Shown: in pieces, positions 59,103-64,000 of the stretch
How the letters are laid out: each line of letters starts with the position of its first letter
Position numbering within the stretch: position 1 is the first letter of the stretch
NCBI RefSeq assembly: GCF_011074885.1
Contig: NC_054683.1
Location: 124,001-188,000 of the forward strand
Source: Brettanomyces bruxellensis
Lineage: Eukaryota > Ascomycota > Pichiomycetes > Pichiales > Pichiaceae
Length of the DNA: 64,000 bases
Reading direction: 5' to 3'
The notes under the pieces: model-generated
Databases searched by the model: none
Seen by the model: only the letters and a program-made list of their open reading frames with translations
What the model was told of the DNA's origin: nothing
Program-made: the position numbers and the translations under genes

Positions 59103-59717
59103 ATTCGAGTTTATTTTTTTGCGTGATTTAATGAAAACTTTTTGAGTCATTTGCAATAAGGTGTAGAGAAGGGGGACTTTGAACGCTTGTTTCTGCAAGA
59201 AATAAAGTTGGGTCCAGGATAAATTTCATTAGTGGGCGAAAGCATGGCTGTGGCGAAATTAAAAAAATGGAGAAGATAATAAGGGAAAAACAATAAGCAG
59301 ATACATTATCAGAATACTTGTAGAAACAACAAAAAAATAAATGCCAGCCCCTCAACACTTATATTTTATCTCTTAATGACCACAATAATCCTTCTCTAAA
59401 ACTACGTTAATGTTCTCTTCGTACAAGTTAGACACTACTGAATCAAATATATATAGGAGAACGCCATACCAACAGGTAATATTAAACTTTGAATTTAAAT
59501 AGAGAAGCGGCGAAACGTTATTTTATTATTATCTTATCTTCTTCATCAACCGGATACTGAAATACAAAAGGTTCTTGATATAAAAGAAACTACCAGTTCA
59601 AGTGGAGAATTTACAACGTTCGCGGTACTTAGGAGTTATACATTCTAAAGACACAGGCAATATATCAGAAACAAGAAATAAAATCGACACAACGTTGCAA
59701 AATAAGAAGAAATCAAT
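59103..59717. other. Promoter region of the orphan gene
   Basis: 615 bp with no gene. It contains a TATA-like ATATATATAGG (59446-59456), pyrimidine/GATA-type TTATCTTATC (59529-59538), and A-rich DNA directly before the ATG at 59718. Confidence 0.45.
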
Positions 59718-60308
59718 ATGAGTTATTATAATACGACCTCTGGAGGTGGAGGCGATTATGGGGGCAATTCATTTGCTTCTTTGCTGGCCAATGCTGCTCA
59801 AAATAAACAGCAACAATTTGATACATCAAGTCCTTCAGTGATGGGATCTGTTCAAGTACAGCAATCCCCACGATACTCACCTAATTCTGCATTTATGTCT
59901 TTACCATCATCAACGTCATCTTCCGGATACCAGTCGCAAGCCGGCTTTTCTTCCCCGGAAAGTTCTCTTTCATCGCTGTACACCACAAGCAGGGCTCGTT
60001 TCATGTGCTCTAAGGGCTTTGAGCTTGAGGATGATATTGAATTTTGCCCTAAGATTGTGGATCTTGAGACTTTAGGTGCTTCCCATGACACTGCCAATAA
60101 TTCAACACATTCCCCTCAGGAAAAGCCCCATACTTTTGCGGATAGCTCGTTTAATCGAACATATTGTGCTTCCAAAATCAGTGCCACTTCGGAAACCACT
60201 TCTGCAAACGTTAGCACACCAAGAATTAGAAAACCTTTGGAGATTGTGGATCCTCATACTGGAATGAAACTCGAATCTTCAAAATTCTCACCTCATTCCA
60301 CCAAATGA
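59718..60308 (+). CDS. Unrecognised 196-residue Ser/Gly-rich protein
   Basis: I do not recognise this gene. The product starts MSYYNTTSGGGGDYGG, then an SFASLLANAAQNKQQQ segment and a Ser/Pro-rich disordered stretch. Two less simple blocks follow: SKGFELEDDIEFCPKIVDLE (about 98-117) and RIRKPLEIVDPHTGMKLES (about 170-188) near the C-terminus. The latter resembles the I-V-D-P-x-T-G segments seen in fungal eIF4G and other translation-linked proteins, which is only a hint. No signal peptide, membrane segment or catalytic motif is present. Codon use and the clean ATG (59718) and TGA support a real gene, and both blocks look selected. It is probably a cytosolic, intrinsically disordered regulator. 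Confidence 0.6.
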   Translation: MSYYNTTSGGGGDYGGNSFASLLANAAQNKQQQFDTSSPSVMGSVQVQQSPRYSPNSAFMSLPSSTSSSGYQSQAGFSSPESSLSSLYTTSRARFMCSKGFELEDDIEFCPKIVDLETLGASHDTANNSTHSPQEKPHTFADSSFNRTYCASKISATSETTSANVSTPRIRKPLEIVDPHTGMKLESSKFSPHSTK

Positions 60309-61078
60309 ACGGACATTTATCCGGCTTAATCTTTTTTCTGTTTATTTTATTTTATACATATATGAGGCTGACTTTACTTTTACATGTGCTTCTGTACACC
60401 TATCATTATTATCATCATCATCGTTCTCTTTGTTTTTAAGCAATTTTTCTTATACCATTATTTGCTTTTCTGCTTTTTTTATCAGGATTTTCGTTATCTT
60501 CATCATCTTTCTCGTCTGGTCGTCTATCTTTACTCTTACACCACAATCTCATGTGTTTCATTTCGGATTTCTTAATTTTGCTTTCTCTACAAACATATAA
60601 TTTTTATGTACTCAGGTCTTTAGAACTGAATTGGAAGGCCTTCTTGTATTGGTACTTATAGCTATACATTCACATTTGGGCATTTACATCTTTAAAACTG
60701 GTATAAATAATAAATAAGCAGGGCTGCGATCTCAGATTTCAGATATTTAGTAAAAGCCGAAGGAAAACTAAACAATACAAAAAGCTTATTCATACATGCA
60801 CAAAAAAAAAAGTACTTCTGATAACAAATGCACCTTACCCCTCAGGCTTAATTTATATTTTAACCTTCTTGAACCTATACGTAATATGTTTCATTTTGGA
60901 GTGGTATATTTTTATCATTTCACATTTTACCAGCATTTATCATATATTCTGACTATAAGTCGGTAAACACCAAAAATATTAGGCTAAAACGAACAATTAC
61001 TATCGTCTTAATTTATAAATACGTCAATTATATGAATTCAGAATACTGCATTAACCAAAGACGAACTACCCTTGTGTC
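60309..61078. other. Intergenic, orphan gene to SNX41
   Basis: 770 bp without a gene. It is T-rich, with TTTTATTTTATACATATATG (60344-60363) near the end of the orphan gene and an ATC microsatellite at about 60408-60424. Short frames here are Phe/Ser-rich artefacts. Confidence 0.45.
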
Positions 61079-62863
61079 ATGAATTTTGGCGATTATGATG
61101 AGTTCAATGAAGATAATAACCCATTTTTGGGTTCCGCGCACTTTTTATCTAACGGCATTGATAGCACCTTTGGTACTGAAGGTTCAAAAAAGTTGAATAG
61201 CAAAAACACCGTTGAGCAAGGCGAAAATTCTTCAGATCTGGTATCGAATACGATAAATAAGGATGCCAATTTCAAAGAATCCCCGATAAACCCTCTTCCT
61301 TTACATTTTGATGATGATAGCAATTTGAAAAATATAGGTGACCAAGTTATCGACGCTCAGCAAGAGGACTATGCGAAAATCATTGGATATGAGGCAATGC
61401 AAGATTCACGTAACAAACGAGCAGTATTTTACACAATCGAAGGTACTTCTGGGAAAAGAAATCTTTCAAAAAGTAAGGATTCAGGCGAACTAGTAAAGAT
61501 TCATCGCCGATATTCAGATTTTGTGTCTCTTCGATTATACTTAGTAAAGTTTTTTCAGACTAAGGTGATACCACCTATTCCTGAGAGACATTCTCTGGGG
61601 AGACTGTTAAGACATCCATTTGGATACACAATGGACACACAGATTATATCTAGACGTATAAGACTTTTGAATTACTTTCTGAAGCGGGTTCAAGAAGATC
61701 ATACAATAAGAGAATGTCAGTTAATGAAAAAATTCCTAAATCCAGATATTCGTTACTGGTTTCAGGCGTTAGAAGGACCACCTTTTACTTCGCTATCATC
61801 AAAGTCAATACTACTCACATCTCCAAGAGACCCAACAACACCTAGTGCATATTTTTCATACTTACCGCTTCCCAAAAAAAATCAGACCCGCCATTACAAA
61901 TCCAGCATCGAGGATACAGTCTTTGTACCAATTGAAAAGAAGACAATTGAGATGGAAAAAGTGGTTAGACGTCTGGAGAAGGCTTGCAACATGATGATTA
62001 GAGATTTTAATGAGAATAGGAAGGAATTGATCGAGATGGGAGGCTTTTTTAACATATTTAGTATAGTTGAAGATGACCACGAAATAATTGAAGGATTCGG
62101 TGATAAAGTCGACATGACGTTTATTAATATTGAGGTTTTGGTAAACAACCTTACGTGCAAGGTGAAAGAAAAATTAATGATAATACGGCTCACATTGCAA
62201 GCAATTTCTCAGGTTCTAGAGTTTAGAAAACTTAAGGAAGTTCAACATTCCGTATTGGAAAAAACAATAATAAAAAAGCAAATGCGGCTTGAGGGAATCA
62301 TGAATTGTGCATTAAGTGAGCAGCGTATTAATGAAGTACTTCGTGAAGGAAGTATTAAATCTCCAAGTTTGAGTCGGGCGATTTCAGATTTAAAAGTAAA
62401 AAGAAAGGCTCTAAGAAAGCTTGACGAAGTTGGAAATCAGCAATCTGTAGAAAGCAATCAAGGATTTGCTCAAAAGAGAGACCATTCCAGCTGGAGAAAA
62501 GCCGTATTAGCTATAGATGATCCAGAGTTAGGGGAAGGAGGTGGAATAACGACAGGAAGCTTGCAGAAAAAGAACATAGAATCTATGAGTGAGAGAGAAC
62601 TTCAGATCGAACTAGCAAGACTTGGAAGTGAGCTGAACTGGAAACTTATTCCATGCTTTGAGGAATTATCTGAGGATATCAAGTATATGAGCATTGAAAT
62701 CGAGGCTAATGTTAACAAGGAGCTCTGGTTAATAGTAAAAATATTACATGAGGTGTCTGTTAACTGGAAAAAGGAAATTTATGGATTGTATTCGAAGAAA
62801 TGCGGGAAGGTTTGGTCAGGAGATGCTGCTAAGGATAGAAATGAATATACAAGCTCAAAGTAA
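61079..62863 (+). CDS. SNX41: Snx41-like sorting nexin (PX-BAR)
   Basis: A sorting nexin of 594 residues acting in endosome-to-Golgi retrieval and, with Atg20/Snx4, selective autophagy. The N-terminus contains NEDNNPFLGSAHFLSNGI, matching the opening block of yeast Snx41. The PX domain (about 112-225) has the PI3P motif RRYSDFVSLRLYL and the proline loop VIPPIPERHSLG. A long helical region follows (about 290-590), consistent with a BAR domain split by a disordered insert (about 430-500). Length fits Snx41 (625); Atg20 (640) is the alternative, but the N-terminal block favours Snx41. The ATG at 61079 lies directly before this block. It converges with eIF5B, 264 bp away. Confidence 0.85.
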   Translation: MNFGDYDEFNEDNNPFLGSAHFLSNGIDSTFGTEGSKKLNSKNTVEQGENSSDLVSNTINKDANFKESPINPLPLHFDDDSNLKNIGDQVIDAQQEDYAKIIGYEAMQDSRNKRAVFYTIEGTSGKRNLSKSKDSGELVKIHRRYSDFVSLRLYLVKFFQTKVIPPIPERHSLGRLLRHPFGYTMDTQIISRRIRLLNYFLKRVQEDHTIRECQLMKKFLNPDIRYWFQALEGPPFTSLSSKSILLTSPRDPTTPSAYFSYLPLPKKNQTRHYKSSIEDTVFVPIEKKTIEMEKVVRRLEKACNMMIRDFNENRKELIEMGGFFNIFSIVEDDHEIIEGFGDKVDMTFINIEVLVNNLTCKVKEKLMIIRLTLQAISQVLEFRKLKEVQHSVLEKTIIKKQMRLEGIMNCALSEQRINEVLREGSIKSPSLSRAISDLKVKRKALRKLDEVGNQQSVESNQGFAQKRDHSSWRKAVLAIDDPELGEGGGITTGSLQKKNIESMSERELQIELARLGSELNWKLIPCFEELSEDIKYMSIEIEANVNKELWLIVKILHEVSVNWKKEIYGLYSKKCGKVWSGDAAKDRNEYTSSK

Positions 62864-63127
62864 TAATATTTAAACATGACACACAAAGAAAACATTGTAT
62901 ATAAGGAAGAAAGCGGATTAAAAGCAAAGATATTTAACGTCTACAGTAGCTCAAGTCTTTAACAGATAATTTTTTTCTCTTTTTATTAATGCCTGTACTC
63001 ATAATATGAAGATCGTGATAAACAACAACAAAAAGAAAGATGATTCAAGAAATGTAAAAGAAACATAGAAATAGACATATTTTAGGGAGGGAGGGGTAAA
63101 ATAGCCAAAAAGTAGATATTAATTTGT

Positions 63128-64000
63128 CTATTCAATGTCTAAAACGCCTTTCAATTTCTTAATCAAAAACCAGTCTTCCCTCGGCACGGTACTTCTGAAA
63201 GCTGGATCTTTCAAAGTATCAATTGTCTCTCTTGAAATCATGGAGTAAAGAGGATCATGTTCGTCAACATGACGGCCCCAAATTGGTTGAGAAGCGTCTC
63301 CTTCTAATCTAATAGCAACACCTGCAGAGGTATCTCCTTTTCTAACCGATTCACGGGGTTCATGGTTAATCTCCATCGAGATAACCTTACCGAGAACAAG
63401 TTTGACTCTTCTGTTAGTGGCAGGATCAACCTTAACAGTACCGATTGGCGTTCCAACCTTAACAACACCATCCAGAACATCGACACCAATGATCATAGGA
63501 TTACGCTTGTTGATGATCTGAATGGTCTTCATGACACAAGGGAAGACAGCCTTATCCTTATTCTCCTCTCTCTTCTTCTCTAAAAGTTCCTTCTGGTATG
63601 CTGTGAACTCATCAAATAAGTGGTAGATGATGTTCGAGTTGAAGATACGAATGTTCTGTTCGTCAGCATATTGCTCAGCTTCTTTATCAATCCTGACATC
63701 GAAACAGAGCATAACCGCATACTCTGGAGCCTTCTTAAGCATTGTCACTGCCTTTAAAACATCCTTTCTATACACAGGTCCCAATCCGATAGACATAACT
63801 GGAATCTTCATATCCTTTAGGAAACTCAAAAGAGCTTCCAAGGAACCCAAGGTGGAAGCCTGGACAACAACACCGTTTCCTGTTGGATCAACGGAATCGA
63901 GCAAACCAGTCAAATCATCCATGACGAGGTCCTTCATCTCATCCTCATCATCATCTGGGCCGACAACAAGCAATCTGGAACCAGCAACAGCTTTTTCCAA
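63128..64000 (-). CDS. FUN12: eIF5B (Fun12) C-terminal part, cut by window edge
   Basis: Translation initiation GTPase eIF5B, which promotes ribosomal subunit joining. Only the last 290-291 residues are present; the frame is open through 64000 and the 5' part, including the GTPase domain, lies outside. Visible: VVGPDDDEDEMKDLVMDD, GVVVQASTLGSLEALLSFL and IPVMSIGLGPVYRKDV (domain III); PMIIGVDVLDGVVKVGTPIG (start of the beta-barrel domain IV); and QPIWGRHVDEHDPLYS to the final ETIDTLKDPAF helices that contact eIF1A. The text follows yeast Fun12 nearly throughout. The apparent initial residue in this window is a TTG codon inside the gene, not a start. Confidence 0.96.
   Translation of the reverse strand: MEKAVAGSRLLVVGPDDDEDEMKDLVMDDLTGLLDSVDPTGNGVVVQASTLGSLEALLSFLKDMKIPVMSIGLGPVYRKDVLKAVTMLKKAPEYAVMLCFDVRIDKEAEQYADEQNIRIFNSNIIYHLFDEFTAYQKELLEKKREENKDKAVFPCVMKTIQIINKRNPMIIGVDVLDGVVKVGTPIGTVKVDPATNRRVKLVLGKVISMEINHEPRESVRKGDTSAGVAIRLEGDASQPIWGRHVDEHDPLYSMISRETIDTLKDPAFRSTVPREDWFLIKKLKGVLDIE

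Overview
The window is nuclear DNA of a budding yeast. It encodes fungal-type proteins (Apn1, Ham1, Hmx1, MRPL17, a Sip3/Lam-type sterol transporter, Tgl2, Atp1, Met7, Izh3, Fms1, Sen34, Bdf1, Atm1, Snx41, eIF5B). Three introns carry GT-TACTAAC-AG signals, there are eukaryotic tRNAs, and solo-LTR remnants are present. CTG codons sit where the families keep Leu/Ile (for example Atm1 at 51304-51306 and eIF5B at 63473-63475), so CUG is read as Leu. This argues against the CTG-Ser and CTG-Ala clades. A methylotroph/Pichiaceae-like yeast such as Brettanomyces (Dekkera) would fit, but that placement is inference.

Layout. 1-5 kb: two tandem paralogous monocarboxylate-porter-like MFS transporters. 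4.7-7.4 kb: APN1 and an unrecognised, probably OB-fold protein, both on the minus strand. 8-9.6 kb: an intron-containing TPR-like gene broken by two apparent frameshifts, one next to an ambiguous base. 10-13.4 kb: a methyltransferase, HAM1 and the heme oxygenase HMX1. 14.5-20.8 kb: MRPL17, a 1176-residue SIP3/LAM-type protein and the lipase TGL2. 21.5-24.1 kb: ATP1 in three exons.

24.1-28.4 kb is a very AT-rich gene-free block. It ends in layered LTR remnants that stop just upstream of tRNA-Gly(GCC). 28.9-46.3 kb is ordinary gene territory: a Ser/Thr kinase, MET7, an IZH3-like PAQR protein, a fasciclin-domain membrane protein, an SGN1-like RRM protein, an FMS1-like amine oxidase ending in a peroxisomal SKL signal, and SEN34 with a 301-residue N-terminal extension. 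47.4-53.2 kb holds BDF1 and ATM1.

53.4-55.4 kb is a Ser/Thr-rich GPI-type wall protein with 54-bp tandem repeats and one frameshift. Behind it lie about 3.7 kb of gene-free DNA with the same LTR family, again stopping 12 bp before a tRNA, Val(AAC). The window closes with an unrecognised 196-residue protein, a Snx41-like PX protein and the C-terminal part of eIF5B (FUN12), which runs off the right edge.

Most genes are independent housekeeping units, not a pathway cluster. I saw no convincing new multi-gene system. The items most worth a second look are the extended Sen34, the repeat-rich wall protein with paired WWTACD motifs, the LTR/tRNA spacing, two helically phased 10-bp motif arrays, and a recurrent intergenic AGCGCC motif.
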